Origin: Trichomonas vaginalis G3
Lineage: Eukaryota > Parabasalia > Trichomonadida > Trichomonadidae
NCBI RefSeq assembly: GCF_026262505.1
Contig: NC_067204.1
Location: forward strand, 13,968,522-14,032,521
Length of the DNA: 64,000 nt
Reading direction: 5' to 3'
Part shown: piece by piece, positions 40,301 to 52,182 of the stretch
Position numbering within the stretch: the first letter of the stretch is position 1
Layout of the letters: each line of letters opens with the position of its first letter
Program-made: the position numbers and the translations under genes
Notes under the pieces: generated by a model
Told to the model about the DNA's origin: nothing
What the model saw: the letters and a program-made list of their open reading frames with translations, nothing else
Database searches by the model: none

Positions 40301-40694
40301 TGACAGATTCAATGAGTTTGTTCATGGTATTTTAGCTGTTTCTTTGATGATTTACTTGGGAATATTGAGTTGGTCAACTAGCCAAGGAAAGACTGTTTCA
40401 TGCGCAGTCATTGGATCTATTGCAGCATTCATGGTTGCATTCACTCCTTTGTATTTCCCTGTTTTGGAAAAACCAGGATATACTCCTTGGTTCTGGATTT
40501 CGATTGTTTTAGTCATTGTCAACTTCGCTTTCTCTTTCGCGACATTTGCAATGACAAAGACTTACGACTACAATGTTCCTTTAGTTATTTTGATTGTTTT
40601 GTTCGCGATTGTGTCTTTGCACAGGGTTATTCACAAGTTGCAAGGAATTCCAGAAGAGGAATATGATGAAGGTGATCTTCTCATTATTAACTAA
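37320..40694 (+). CDS. Large helical protein with C-terminal multi-pass membrane domain (1,124 aa)
   Basis: MAARNKRSLGIDYSVLDTES opens a ~1,000-residue hydrophilic, mostly helical region. Residues ~1,003-1,105 hold four membrane segments (GILAVSLMIYLGILSW; AVIGSIAAFMVAFTPLYFPV; WFWISIVLVIVNFAFSFATF; VPLVILIVLFAIVSLHRVIH), followed by an acidic tail (EEEYDEGDLLIIN). A large cytosolic helical domain tethered by a C-terminal membrane hairpin fits a trafficking or organelle-surface protein, but I recognise no family. The middle (38.2-39.6 kb) uses more C-ending codons than its ends or its neighbours, a sign of high expression or of a different history. Intronless. AT-rich poly-T sequence follows the stop at once. 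Confidence 0.75.
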   Translation: MAARNKRSLGIDYSVLDTESGKLRYSPVSLEASSSILQLAFDNPNLKFKGLASSPDFVPILHYCAISVRRFVSNVERDIKSLIKNAQKSQTPSLAEELFIIEIFIIHGIEFTEEAFPQILELYPNFEKDLAICLQKTENLGYLKDSILKKKDEEFELSDEALLEIYNKSEIEFWCIIVEYERYNIIVSLIQEIRTNKRFDFPTEFLLANFRGSPKSMNVIKEYIKSNFENFFDDERWIRSFVQETTEILDFLILDMGINSKKLSKISTLYVPLLKEFFYLVQFGKADYKQLISFITMVKDEDFHTILEKQPIIANEFRSFFLTYIDLLFNNQKWTKYVEQSSVLLSYIGINLYTSIPSQIKNQLPGLTILIIANFIVNNNIEQMVNIIVTNSTSFLVDVLQSDKDHEIRFQNIFIPNFDSFIVDKRFRDYILSSDLLLNIIVTDVIPKSDTKQREICQDLYEEYLTRVLNSTHNIVLSDFVTLITSAQAKQFLNFDVLRPSLQVAIFQSVARKLTPAELSANKKVYTSFFSSFLKNHTLLLLIPEELRRPFFMTVVLPYITANTIGLTVMQMYDLVISIVDDPFADQERPDFFFFIVEHAEELLPSIKQNPKLMETLWDFLTNTQLDLRANDSKNFIFNICVIKLRTEIPDNARLYQMTTANFSPEVFEKLDQTAKTEIIFKISEAFNRPLEPLFAEPTQKQLYTDSAQSCLDLLAQDKEFVPTISLVLKRENKEFIRLLINVFSKERPFLELFSRPEIFMNFMTISLDLFQVLVKGLVLTNDRFEHFFLFLQRYAMDISYNDTLRHALLLYFITNDAKLGKFIPFVTSPTFRAFFFTDFTDPARNSVLGQVFNTYLDKARSFETPMSAIFNVFVTISNLSFINVKNHECVVNDSVNYFNFNKNEYEFDAMFPKQRQIEIENALYALIVNVGPVKFIEFLKAFDGLHPGPNNCFKEATENALLLYNDMYEEEPDESVVEYERKHPRFRRFVQKPDRFNEFVHGILAVSLMIYLGILSWSTSQGKTVSCAVIGSIAAFMVAFTPLYFPVLEKPGYTPWFWISIVLVIVNFAFSFATFAMTKTYDYNVPLVILIVLFAIVSLHRVIHKLQGIPEEEYDEGDLLIIN

Positions 40695-43600
40695 TTCCTT
40701 CCCCTTTTTTTAGATTTTCTTATATTTTATTTTTATTTTATTTGTGTTGATATTTATTATTTACATTTATTTTATTTTTTAAAATATTATAAAACTTAAC
40801 TTTTTTTAACAGTTTATCGATTGTTTTTTTATAATCAAGAAACTAGTCAGAATCGCGTTAGTTCTCTTTCATATCAATTGAACTTCATCAAATTTTAACA
40901 TATATATTTCTCATCAGTTACTAGAATGTAGTATGCAGGGTAGGATGTACATTTTCGTGAAAAAAAAAAGTAGCCGATAATAAAAATATCATAAAGATAT
41001 TATATTGTTTTCGTGTATTTTCAGAACTATCATTAGATCGGCAACTGAACTCGTCAGCAATTTTTGAACCTGAAAAATTTGGAAACGTTATATAAAATAG
41101 ATTCTGATGAAATAAACTCAATTTACTTATTCTCAGTCGCTTCCTTGAAACAAATAGATTCTGATCGAATAAAAAAAATCTTGAAATATATTTGAAGAGT
41201 CATCTAAATCTATTATCAAGTTAAGTTTGCAGCCATGGCCAAAATTTTGGCCACCTGAAATATTGGGTCTATAATAAATGTAGAACCATTTGGTAAAACA
41301 GGTGTAAGCCATTCAATTTATTTCAAATTCTTAGAATTTTGAGTAGCATGGATATAGCAATAGTAAAAAGTTCTCAAATTATGGAGCAGATTAACTTACT
41401 TTGAGATTCACTTACTTATTTAAAGTTGCCTCAAAATCTCGATTGAAAGGCATTGAATTTAGTTTTGAGAAGACTGTTTTTCATTTTGAGAATTATTAAT
41501 TAGCAAATCATTATAATCATATTGAAATTAAGTTATCAAAAATGTACTCGCACGAAGGATCCGCTCGACAGATTTCCAAATAAATTGCGGATATATTATC
41601 AGTATAGACATGGTATTTCATCCATGAGTTTGCGTGGAAATCTATAACAGATTTATGGAATTCTAAATTATCATGAATTCATTCTTTGATTTTATAATAA
41701 TTATACTATACTAAGAATGACAATTGTTGAATAATATTCAAATTTGTATGAGATACATTTTTTAAAAACTTTGAAATTAGAAATAACAGAGAGTGAAATG
41801 TGAGTAATTGTATTAGGATTTACATGGTATATGTATGAGTTATTTAGTACAAAACTTGCTTGGTTACTAAAATTTCAAATTAAATTTTCCGGATTTATCA
41901 TTAAATCATGCATGTTAATGGTAAAATTACAGCTTAGAAGATGGAAATTAAGAGGGCTACTATATTCGGTCTGAAATTTTGAATTTAATATGGAATTCTT
42001 GTATACATTTTAAAGTCGAGTTTATAGAACAAAATTGGGGTAAATATCATCTAGATAAAGTTACCTGTTATATGAAATCGGCTAGAATTTGAGTTTGAAG
42101 TTTCCAATTATATTGCCGTTTAATAGTTTATTTATTCAGAAAATTCAAATGTCTACGGCATAATTATAAATATGCGTTTTTTTTTATTTACACACATGTA
42201 ATAATGCAGATACATCCGATTAAGACGCAAGCCAAAAGATCACTGCGATGCAGACGATTGCATAAACTCCATTAAAAACTTGTTAGTTAAGATTGCCAAG
42301 TATTATTTTTGTTTTAAATGTGTATACAAGATATAATGATCAGATTTATTATTTAAATGAAGAATGTAGAAAATTAGGCTACTTTACTATAGAAAGTATC
42401 GCTCAAATTATTGATTCCGAAACAAAATCCCCAAAGAAAACGCGAAATACAGTGACATTTTCTCAGAGCATAAGGATGTTAAGTAATATTCATCTACTTA
42501 ATGCTAAATAATCTTTTATAAACTCTCATATTTGCTATTTTATTATTATTTCATATTTTTTGTATTATTATGCGAGCACTTCATAGGTAGATTACATTAA
42601 CCCAAAAAACATTCGATAATTCTTTGTCTTAAAATTCCAAAAAAAATTCAAAATTTTTAAAATCAGAATCAAAAATATGATTTTTAACTTCAAAAAATGA
42701 AAATTGAAAAAAATTTGGAAATTGAAAGTACATAAAAATACGAATAGTTTATAAAATATTGAAAATTTCGATCGAAATTCGATTAATTTTTGAATTTTAA
42801 AATTAATTCTCAGAATAATAAGATATGCTTGATTGATTTATCATACACAAGTCTAGATATCTGTAATATATTGTAAAATTAAAAAGTTTTTATAATTATA
42901 AAATATAGCAAACTTTTATAAAAATTAACAACTTGTAATATAGATACAAAGACAATAAAGTAGCAATTAAGCAGTATGTTGCACGAAAATTGGATCCAGC
43001 TCAGTAATACGAGAAAATGGATATTTAAATTTTTAATTCATGCTAAATTGTATCTGAATTTCAGATTCAATGTTGAAGTTCTGTATTAGCGTGTTGAGAA
43101 TATCTTGTATCTTTATGAAATATTTTTTTGAAATGCAATATAATCTTTAATCTGTTATAAAGTTTTGAGAAAGTAAGACATTTGTAATAGCTCATAGAGA
43201 GCTATAATATATTGAGATTAGGAGGATTTTTATCGAGCCGTTTTGGAGTCGAAAATTTCGACCTCACCAAACTAACTCTCGATAGCATGAATCTAAGGCT
43301 CATATGCTGGTAGGAAGCTATGCTAGTTTATACTGAATTTCATGATGTCGAGTTAATTTCGAATAATTTCGGGAGTTAATTTTAATTTTGCTAAAAATTA
43401 GATAATGGATATTCTAGAGTCTTGAGTATAGAAATAAACTACGTCAATTTCATAGCCGCTTATTTATCACTGAGACCACAGAAAAGTGATAAAGAGGCAT
43501 ATGAAAATGAAATTTGGGTGTCACTTTTCGTGTAAGTACATTTGTTATCAATTCTCTTAAATTTTGAAAGCTTAAGAAATTTAAAAGCACAAACAAATAT

Positions 43601-44757
43601 ATATTATTAAAATCATGGTATTGATCAATTTGAAAAAATTTGAAATTTTGAATACGAACTTTAATGTAAGCTTTAATAGTTGTAACAGAATAGAAAACAT
43701 CACAGATGGCAACTTAGATTAATGAAAAGTTGGAATTTTTTCAATAAAATTTTATTAATGAAAAAAGATGCATGAAATACAATAATTGTAATATAGATAC
43801 GTTATACAACATGTTGAATATGTGATCACTATAAGCATAATAGCTTTAAACAAAATAATCATATCAAAATTTGTATCTGTAAGCAGCAAGAGTGTTATAT
43901 CATAAAATTAGATGTAACTACTTATTAGACAATGAATACAATATAATGCATTGATTAATAGGCTAAAGAAAAAACAATTATATCCTTCAATTTGGACAAT
44001 CCGAAATTTTTCTTAATTGATTGAATTACATATACATTAATTTACAATTGAGTGATATCAGCGAGAAACTTATATGCACATTTAACTTTATCAGATCGCA
44101 AATGAAAACATGGAATTCATTGTATGTTTTTCAATCCTAGCTCCAGAAAAATGATACAAAGATGAATAAGTAGTAATGTCTCTAAAATAAGGTACAAAAC
44201 AAAAAATTACCAACAATATACTTAATTTCGGCTATTATGATGAAAAGTGAATATGTCAAAAACATTTATTCCATCATCTTGTTATCTGTACCTCACCACG
44301 GACGGATGTGAAGAGAGATCAATTTCCAAAATTTTACCAAAAAGAGATTAGGCCTAATTTTTATGGCCAATCTTTATGATTTGTTACACAGATACTAGAT
44401 CTACTACTCCCCATTCATTTTTTGAATGGCCCCGTTTTTTAATCCTTCATTTTATGAAAAATGCCAATGTTATACGAGTATTAATATATTTATTTTTTGT
44501 TCTCAATAAAGGTATTCAAAAGTCAATATAAACTATTCAAAATTGAGAGGAAACTCATTGAGAGGCTCGGAATTCGAGTAGTAAGGGTAAATTTTGAGAG
44601 CCACAAAATTTTTACAAAGCATTAATTTACCCTTTGTGCTCTACAATTAACTACGGTTCTCATACAAAATCACTAACAAAGATGGTGTAAACTTTTTTAT
44701 ATTTATTTATTTCAGTGAAGTGAGGTGAGTTTTGGCTAGTCAAAATTTTTACAAAAC
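40695..44757. other. 4-kb AT-rich spacer
   Basis: I see no convincing gene. A 72-codon frame at 42,293-42,511 (MPSIIFVLNVYTRYNDQIYY) is AT-rich and isolated and may be chance or a decayed remnant. I could not find paired terminal inverted repeats such as those in the spacers at 21, 28 and 58 kb. A GATTCTGAT-(C/A)GAATAAA box occurs twice (41,100 and 41,158). The last ~60 bases lead to the ankyrin gene. Confidence 0.5.
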
Positions 44758-45606
44758 ATGTCGAGTTCAGAGCAACCAAAAAATGAAAATTTGTGCATTT
44801 ACAATGAACTTAAGCCAATTAAAGTATTCGAATACCCAGATCAAGCATCAAAAATTATTTGGAGTGTCAATTCCAATAATATTATACAAATATCTTCACA
44901 AATTGTCGAATTAATAACAACTCACAAAATGTCTATCCAAATGGCATTTTATTTGATTGATATTTTTTCACAAATTCGTGTTAAAGAAATCAAATTATTT
45001 TCAGAACTTTATCAAAAGATATCAAACGCATTTTCATGCATATATGAACCGAAAAATAAGAGATTAGCGACGCTTCTACATTATCAAGGTTTCAAATTCC
45101 AAAACTTCGAACCCAAAATGAAAGAAGAAGAAATTCTGAATTTATATTCAACAGAATCTCCTTTATACTATATTGCATGGGATAAAGTTAATGATCTTAA
45201 GATTAAATTCCCAAATCTTGATATTAATCAGAAGATTAATGATATCACACCACTTGACTATGCAATTAAATATGGCTCAGAATTATGTTTCATTTACTTG
45301 AAAAATTTAGGAGCTAAATACACTAAAGACTCTGAAAAATTTGCTGTTCAAGGAGGAAATAAAGAGATTTTTATGCAAATGATTGAAGATGGTGAATCAT
45401 TTGATAACATGATTAATATAGCATTGGATTACCGAAACTATGAAATTGCAGAGTATCTTAAATCAAATTTTGGACAAACTCCTGATTCAATAGCAGAAAG
45501 TATGCATTTCGGAAATTACGATATTGCATCTTATTTACTTTCTAATGGAGAAGATATCAACAAAATTTATCATCTCTTTCTTTTCATATTTATCATTATC
45601 TTATAG
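44758..45606 (+). CDS. Trichomonad-type ankyrin protein, N-terminal part, running into satellite
   Basis: MSSSEQPKNENLCIYNELKP, then the same helical N-terminal domain and ankyrin-like repeats as the minus-strand paralogue at 20,733: NDITPLDYAIKYGSELCFIY, ALDYRNYEIAEYLKSNFGQT, FGNYDIASYLLSNGEDINKI. After KIYHL the frame crosses into the 37-bp satellite and ends at 45,606. The block that looks like the true C-terminus lies 6.4 kb further on (52,031-52,132), with seven copies of one ankyrin unit between them in mixed reading phases. Unless the satellite is removed from the RNA, the gene makes only the 282-residue product. No GTAYGT-type trichomonad intron start was seen in the satellite. Confidence 0.8.
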   Translation: MSSSEQPKNENLCIYNELKPIKVFEYPDQASKIIWSVNSNNIIQISSQIVELITTHKMSIQMAFYLIDIFSQIRVKEIKLFSELYQKISNAFSCIYEPKNKRLATLLHYQGFKFQNFEPKMKEEEILNLYSTESPLYYIAWDKVNDLKIKFPNLDINQKINDITPLDYAIKYGSELCFIYLKNLGAKYTKDSEKFAVQGGNKEIFMQMIEDGESFDNMINIALDYRNYEIAEYLKSNFGQTPDSIAESMHFGNYDIASYLLSNGEDINKIYHLFLFIFIIIL

Positions 45607-48600
45607 AATTCTTTTTCATTTCATATTTATAATTGTTTTATTATATTCTCTTTCTTTTCATATTTATCATTATTTTATAACATTCTCTTTCTTTTCATAT
45701 TAATCATTGTTTTATGACATTCTCTTTCTTTTCATATTAATCATTGTTTTATGGCATTCTCTTTCTTTTCATATTTATCATTGTTTTGTGAAATTCTCTC
45801 GATATTAGTGAATGCCCTCTTAGTATTGCAATCAAAGCGAACTCAATAGAAATCGTCCAATTCCTAGTTGAGCATGGTGCAGATGTTAACATGAAACTTA
45901 TTCTCTTTCTTTTCATATTTATCATTATTGTTTTATAAAATTCTCTTTCTTTTCATATTTATCATTATTTTATTACATTCTCTTTCTTTTCATATTTATC
46001 ATTGTTTTATTACATTCTCTTTCTTTTCATATTCATCATTGTTTTATATAATTCTTTTTCTCTTAATATTTATCATTGTTTTATGACATTCTCTTTCTTT
46101 TCATATTCATCATTGTTTTATATAATTCTCTTTCTTTTCATATTTATCATTATTTTATTACATTCTCTTTCTTTTCATATTTATCATTATTTTATCACAT
46201 TATCTTTCTGTTCATATTTATCATTGTTTTATTTGATTATCTTTCTTTTCATATTCATCATTATTTTATTACATTCTCTTTCTTTTCATATTTATCATTG
46301 TTTTATCAAATTCCATTTCTTTTCATATTTATCAATGTTTTATGGCATTCTCTTTCATTTCATATTAATCATTGTTTTATTACATTATCTTTCTGTTCAT
46401 ATTTATCATTATTTTATTACATTATCTTTCTGTTCATATTTATCATTGTTTTATCACATTCTCTTTCTTTTCATATTTATCATTATTTTATAACATTCTC
46501 TTTCTTTACATATTTATCATTGTTTTGTGAAATTCTCTCGATATTAGTGAATGCCCTCTTAGTATTGCAATCAAAGCGAACTCAATAGAAATCGTCCAAT
46601 TCCTAGTTGAGCATGGTGCAGATGTTAACATGAAACTTTTCTCTTTCTTTTCATATTTATCATTGTTTTATTTGATTATCTTTCTTTTCATATTCATCAT
46701 TATTTTATTACATTCTCTTTCTTTTCATATTCATCATTATTTTATAACATTCTCTTTCTTTTCATATTTATCATTATTTTATAACATTCTCTTTCTTTTC
46801 ATATTTATCATTATTTTATTACATTCTCTTTCTTTTCATATTAATCATTGTTTTATTTGATTATCTTTCTTTTCATATTTATCATTATTTTATAACATTC
46901 TCTTTCTTTTCATATTTATCATTATTTTATAACATTCTCTTTCTTTTCATATTAATCATTGTTTTATGGCATTCTCTTTCTTTACATATTTATCATTGTT
47001 TTGTGAAATTCTCTCGATATTAGTGAATGCCCTCTTAGTATTGCAATCAAAGCGAACTCAATAGAAATCGTCCAATTCCTAGTTGAGCATGGTGCAGATG
47101 TTAACATGAAACTTATTCTCTTTCTTTTCATATTTATCATTATTGTTTTATGAAATTCTCTTTCTTTTCATATTAATCATTATTTTATTACATTCTCTTT
47201 CTTTTCATATTAATCATTGTTTTATGACATTCTCTTTCTTTTCATATTTATCATTATTTTATAACATTCTCTTTCTTTTCATATTTATCATTATTTTATA
47301 ACATTCTCTTTCTTTTCATATTAATCATTGTTTTATGGCATTCTCTTTCTTTACATATTTATCATTGTTTTGTGAAATTCTCTCGATATTAGTGAATGCC
47401 CTCTTAGTATTGCAATCAAAGCGAACTCAATAGAAATCGTCCAATTCCTAGTTGAGCATGGTGCAGATGTTAACATGAAACTTATTCTCTTTCTTTTCAT
47501 ATTTATCATTATTGTTTTATGAAATTCTCTTTCTTTTCATATTAATCATTATTTTATTACATTCTCTTTCTTTTCATATTAATCATTGTTTTATGACATT
47601 CTCTTTCTTTTCATATTTATCATTATTTTATGAAATTCTCTTTCTTTTCATATTTATCATTGTTTTATGAAATTCTCTTTCTTTTCATATTAATCATTAT
47701 TTTATAACATTCTCTTTCTTTTCATATTAATCATTGTTTTATATAATTCTCTTTCTTTTCATATTTATCATTATTTTATAACATTCTCTTTCTTTTCATA
47801 TTCATCATTGTTTTATTACATTCTCTTTCTTTTCATAGTTATCATTATTTTATGAAATTCTCTTTCTTTTCATAGTTATCATTATTTTATGAAATTCTCT
47901 TTCTTCTCATATTCATCATTATTTTATGACATTCTCTTTCTTTTCATATTTATCATTATTTTATCACATTATCTTTCTGTTCATATTTATCATTATTTTA
48001 TTACATTATCTTTCTGTTCATATTTATCATTGTTTTATCACATTCTCTTTCTTTTCATATTTATCACTATTTTATTACATTCTCTTTCTTTACATATTAA
48101 TCATTGTTTTATTACATTCTCTTTCTTTTCATATTAATCATTGTTTTATTACATTCTCTTTCTTTACATATTTATCATGGTTTTGTGAAATTCTCTCGAT
48201 ATTAGTGAATGCCCTCTTAGTATTGCAATCAAAGCGAACTCAATAGAAATCGTCCAATTCCTAGTTGAGCATGGTGCAGATGTTAACATGAAACTTATTC
48301 TCTTTCTTTTCATATTTATCATTGTTTTATTTGATTATCTTTCTTTTCATATTCATCATTATTTTATCACATTCTCTTTCTTTTCATATTTATCATTATT
48401 TTATCACATTCTCTTTCTTTTCATATTAATCATTGTTTTATGACATTCTCTTTCTTTTCATATTTATCATTATTTTATCACATTCTCTTTATTTTCATAT
48501 TTATCATTGTTTTATGACATTCTCTTTCTTTTCATATTTATCATTATTTTATCACATTCTCTTTATTTTCATATTTATCATTGTTTTATTACATTCTCTT

Positions 48601-51600
48601 TCTTCTCATATTTATCATTATTTTATGAAATTCTCTTTCTTTTCATATTTATCACTATTTTATTACATTCTCTTTCTTTTCATATTTATCATTATTTTAT
48701 CACATTATCTTTCTGTTCATATTTATCATTGTTTTATTTGATTATCTTTCTTTTCATATTCATCATTATTTTATGAAATTCTCTTTCTTCTCATATTCAT
48801 CATTATTTTATGAAATTCTCTTTCTTTTCATATTAATCATTATTTTATTACATTCTCTTTATTTTCATATTTATCATTGTTTTATGACATTCTCTTTCTT
48901 TTCATATTAATCATTATTTTATATAATTCTCTTTCATTTCATATTAATCATTGTTTTATGAAATTCTCTTTCTTTTCATATTAATCATTGTTTTATATAA
49001 TTCTCTTTCTTTTCATATTTATCATTGTTTTATGGCATTCTCTTTCTTTTCATATTTATCATTGTTTTATGAAATTCTCTTTCTTTTCATATTAATCATT
49101 ATTTTATAACATTCTCTTTCTTTTCATATTTATCATTGTTTTATGAAATTCTCTTTCTTTTCATATTTATCATTGTTTTATGAAATTCTCTTTCTTTTCA
49201 TATTAATCATTGTTTTATGACATTCTCTTTCTTTTCATATTTATCATTGTTTTATGAAATTCTCTTTCTTTTCATATTAATCATTGTTTTATATAATTCT
49301 CTTTCTTTTCATATTTATCATTGTTTTATATAATTCTCTTTCTTTTCATATTTATCATTGTTTTATGACATTCTCTTTCTTTTCATATTTATCATTGTTT
49401 TATGAAATTCTCTTTCTTTTCATAGTTATCATTATTTTATGAAATTCTCTTTCTTTTCATAGTTATCATTATTTTATGAAATTCTCTTTCTTCTCATATT
49501 CATCATTATTTTATGACATTCTCTTTCTTTTCATATTTATCATTATTTTATCACATTATCTTTCTGTTCATATTTATCATTATTTTATTACATTATCTTT
49601 CTGTTCATATTTATCATTGTTTTATCACATTCTCTTTCTTTTCATATTTATCATTGTTTTATGAAATTCTCTTTCTTTTCATATTTATCATTGTTTTATG
49701 AAATTCTCTTTCTTTTCATATTTATCATTGTTTTATGACATTCTCTTTCTTTTCATATTTATCATTGTTTTATGAAATTCTCTTTCTTTTCATATTTATC
49801 ATTATTTTATTACATTCTCTTTCTTTTCATATTTATCATTGTTTTATGAAATTCTCTTTCTTTTCATATTAATCATTATTTTATAACATTCTCTTTCTTT
49901 TCATATTAATCATTATTTTATTACATTCTCTTTCTTTTCATATTTATCACTATTTTATTTCATTCTCTTTCTTTTCATATTCAACATTGTTTTATGGCAT
50001 TCTCTTTCTTTTCATATTTATCATTGTTTTATGAAATTCTCTTTCTTTTCATATTTATCATTATTTTATAACATTCTCTTTCTTTTCATATTAATCATTG
50101 TTTTATAACATTCTTTTTCTTTTCATATTTATCACTATTTTATTACATTCTCTTTCTTTTCATATTTATCATTATTTTATCACATTATCTTTCTGTTCAT
50201 ATTTATCATTGTTTTATTTGATTATCTTTCTTTTCATATTCATCATTATTTTATAACATTCTCTTTCTTTTCATATTTATCATTATTTTATAACATTCTC
50301 TTTCTTTTCATATTAATCATTGTTTTATGACATTCTCTTTCTTTTCATATTTATCATTATTTTATAACATTCTCTTTCTTTTCATATTAATCATTGTTTT
50401 ATGACATTCTCTTTCTTTTCATATTAATCATTGTTTTATTACATTCTCTTTCTTTACATATTTATCATTGTTTTGTGAAATTCTCTCGATATTAGTGAAT
50501 GCCCTCTTAGTATTGCAATCAAAGCGAACTCAATAGAAATCGTCCAATTCCTAGTTAAGCATGGTGCAGATGTTAACATGAAACTTATTCTCTTTCTTTT
50601 CATATTTATCATTGTTTTATAAAATTCTCTTTCTTTTCATATTTATCATTATTTTATTACATTCTCTTTCTTTTCATATTTATCATTGTTTTATGAAATT
50701 CTCTTTCATTTCATATTTATCATTATTTTATAACATTCTCTTTCTTTTCATATTTATCATTATTTTATCACATTATCTTTATTTTCATATTTATCATTAT
50801 TTTATAACATTCTCTTTCTTTTCATATTCATCATTGTTTTATTACATTCTCTTTCTTTTCATATTCATCACTATTTTATTACATTCTCTTTCTTTACATA
50901 TTTATCATTGTTTTATGAAATTCTCTTTCTTTTCATATTTATCATTATCTTATAGAATTCTTTTTCATTTCATATTTATAATTGTTTTATTATATTCTCT
51001 TTTTTCTTTTTCATATTTATCATTTTTATTTTATAACATTTCTCTTTCTTTTTCAATTTATCATTGTTTTATGAATTCTCTTTCTTTTCATATTATCATT
51101 GTTTTATGGCATTCTCTTTCTTTTCATATTTATCATTATTTTATTACATTCTCTTTCTTTTCATATTTATCATTATTTTATTACATTCTCTTTCTTTTCA
51201 TATTAATCATTGTTTTATGACATTCTCTTTCTTTTCATATTTATCATTATTTTATCACATTCTCTTTATTTTCATATTTATCATTGTTTTATTACATTCT
51301 CTTTCTTCTCATATTTATCATTATTTTATGAAATTCTCTTTCTTTTCATAGTTATCATTATTTTATTTGATTATCTTTCTTTTCATATTTATCATTATTT
51401 TATGAAATTCTCTTTCTTTTCATATTTATCATTATTTTATCACATTATCTTTATTTTCATATTTATCATTATTTTATGAAATTCTCTTTCTTCTCATATT
51501 CATCATTATTTTATAACATTCTCTTTCTTTTCATATTTATCACTATTTTATTACATTCTCTTTCTTTACATATTTATCATTGTTTTATGAAATTCTCTTT

Positions 51601-52030
51601 CATTTCATATTTATCATTATTTTATAACATTCTCTTTCTTTTCATATTAATCATTGTTTTATGGCATTCTCTTTCTTTACATATTTATCATTGTTTTGTG
51701 AAATTCTCTCGATATTAGTGAATGCCCTCTTAGTATTGCAATCAAAGCGAACTCAATAGAAATCGTCCAATTCCTAGTTGAGCATGGTGCAGATGTTAAC
51801 ATGAAACTTATTCTCTTTCTTTTCATATTTATCATTGTTTTATTTGATTATCTTTCTTTTCATATTCATCATTATTTTATCACATTCTCTTTCTTTTCAT
51901 ATTTATCATTGTTTTATGAAATTCTCTTTCTTTACATATTTATCATTATTTTATAACATTCTCTTTCTTTTCATATTTATCATTATTTTATTACATTCTC
52001 TTTCTTTTCATATTTATCATGGTTTTGTGA
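45575..52030 (+). repeat. 37-bp satellite array inside plus-strand ankyrin locus (~5.7 kb of units)
   Basis: Unit ATTCTCTTTCTTTTCATATT plus TATCATTGTTTTATGAC, 37 bp, with frequent variants: ATTATC for ATTCTC, TTCATATTAATC, CTGTTCATA, TTTACATA, and the trinucleotide after TTTTAT. Dividing length by 37 gives about 150 units after removing the seven embedded ankyrin blocks. Because 37 is one more than a multiple of three, three units make 37 codons and every open frame gives the same hydrophobic cycle (FLFIFIII, HSLSFHIYH, FSFFSYLSLFY). Local unit strings are repeated as longer blocks, a sign of unequal exchange. One stretch near 50,990-51,060 has length-altered units. Confidence 0.95.
45792..51809 (+). 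repeat. Seven near-identical ankyrin units spaced through the satellite
   Basis: 108-bp blocks begin at 45,792, 46,531, 47,007, 47,376, 48,189, 50,479 and 51,702. Each reads NSLDISECPLSIAIKANSIE then IVQFLVEHGADVNMKL (the block at 50,479 has Lys for Glu before HG). Each begins with AATTCTCT, which equals the start of a satellite unit, and ends in AAACTT joined to TATTCTC or TTCTC. Spacings are 739, 476, 369, 813, 2,290 and 1,223 bp, so reading phase is not kept between blocks. The near identity shows recent homogenisation. Confidence 0.9.
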
Positions 52031-52132
52031 AATTCTCTCGATATTAGTGAATGCCCTCTTAGTATTGCAATCAAAAAACAAGCAAAAAATATTATCACTT
52101 TCTTAGTTGAACATGGTGCTACAAAATCCTAA
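52031..52132 (+). pseudogene. Terminal ankyrin unit with stop, presumed original gene end
   Basis: Starts like the other blocks (NSLDISECPLSIAIK) but then reads KQAKNIITFLVEHGATKS and a TAA stop at 52,130-52,132. This is what the last repeat of an ankyrin protein looks like, so it is probably the natural 3' end of the gene that starts at 44,758. It is separated from the N-terminal part by the satellite. The last unit before it has a variant, TTTATCATGGTTTTGTG. Confidence 0.75.
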
Positions 52133-52182
52133 TAATTATTTTTCCAAAATAAAAATAAAAAATAAAAATTTATAAATTTATA

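Noticed and set aside
42293-42511. Isolated 72-codon frame
   Set aside because: No upstream initiator, AT-driven composition and no neighbours; mentioned in the spacer entry but not called as a gene.
45575-52030. CRISPR-like look of a short repeat array
   Set aside because: The 37-bp units are contiguous with no unique spacers, and the embedded blocks are one repeated ankyrin unit, so this is a satellite.
45575-52030. Hydrophobic frames of 60-200 codons as membrane protein genes
   Set aside because: They arise from a 37-bp period that opens all frames alike; ends and starts follow unit variants and not gene boundaries.
45575-52030. Satellite as introns between ankyrin exons
   Set aside because: I saw no GTAYGT-type 5' site or ACTAAC-ACACAG-type 3' site of trichomonad introns at the junctions, and the blocks are not in a shared phase that splicing at the visible junctions would fix.
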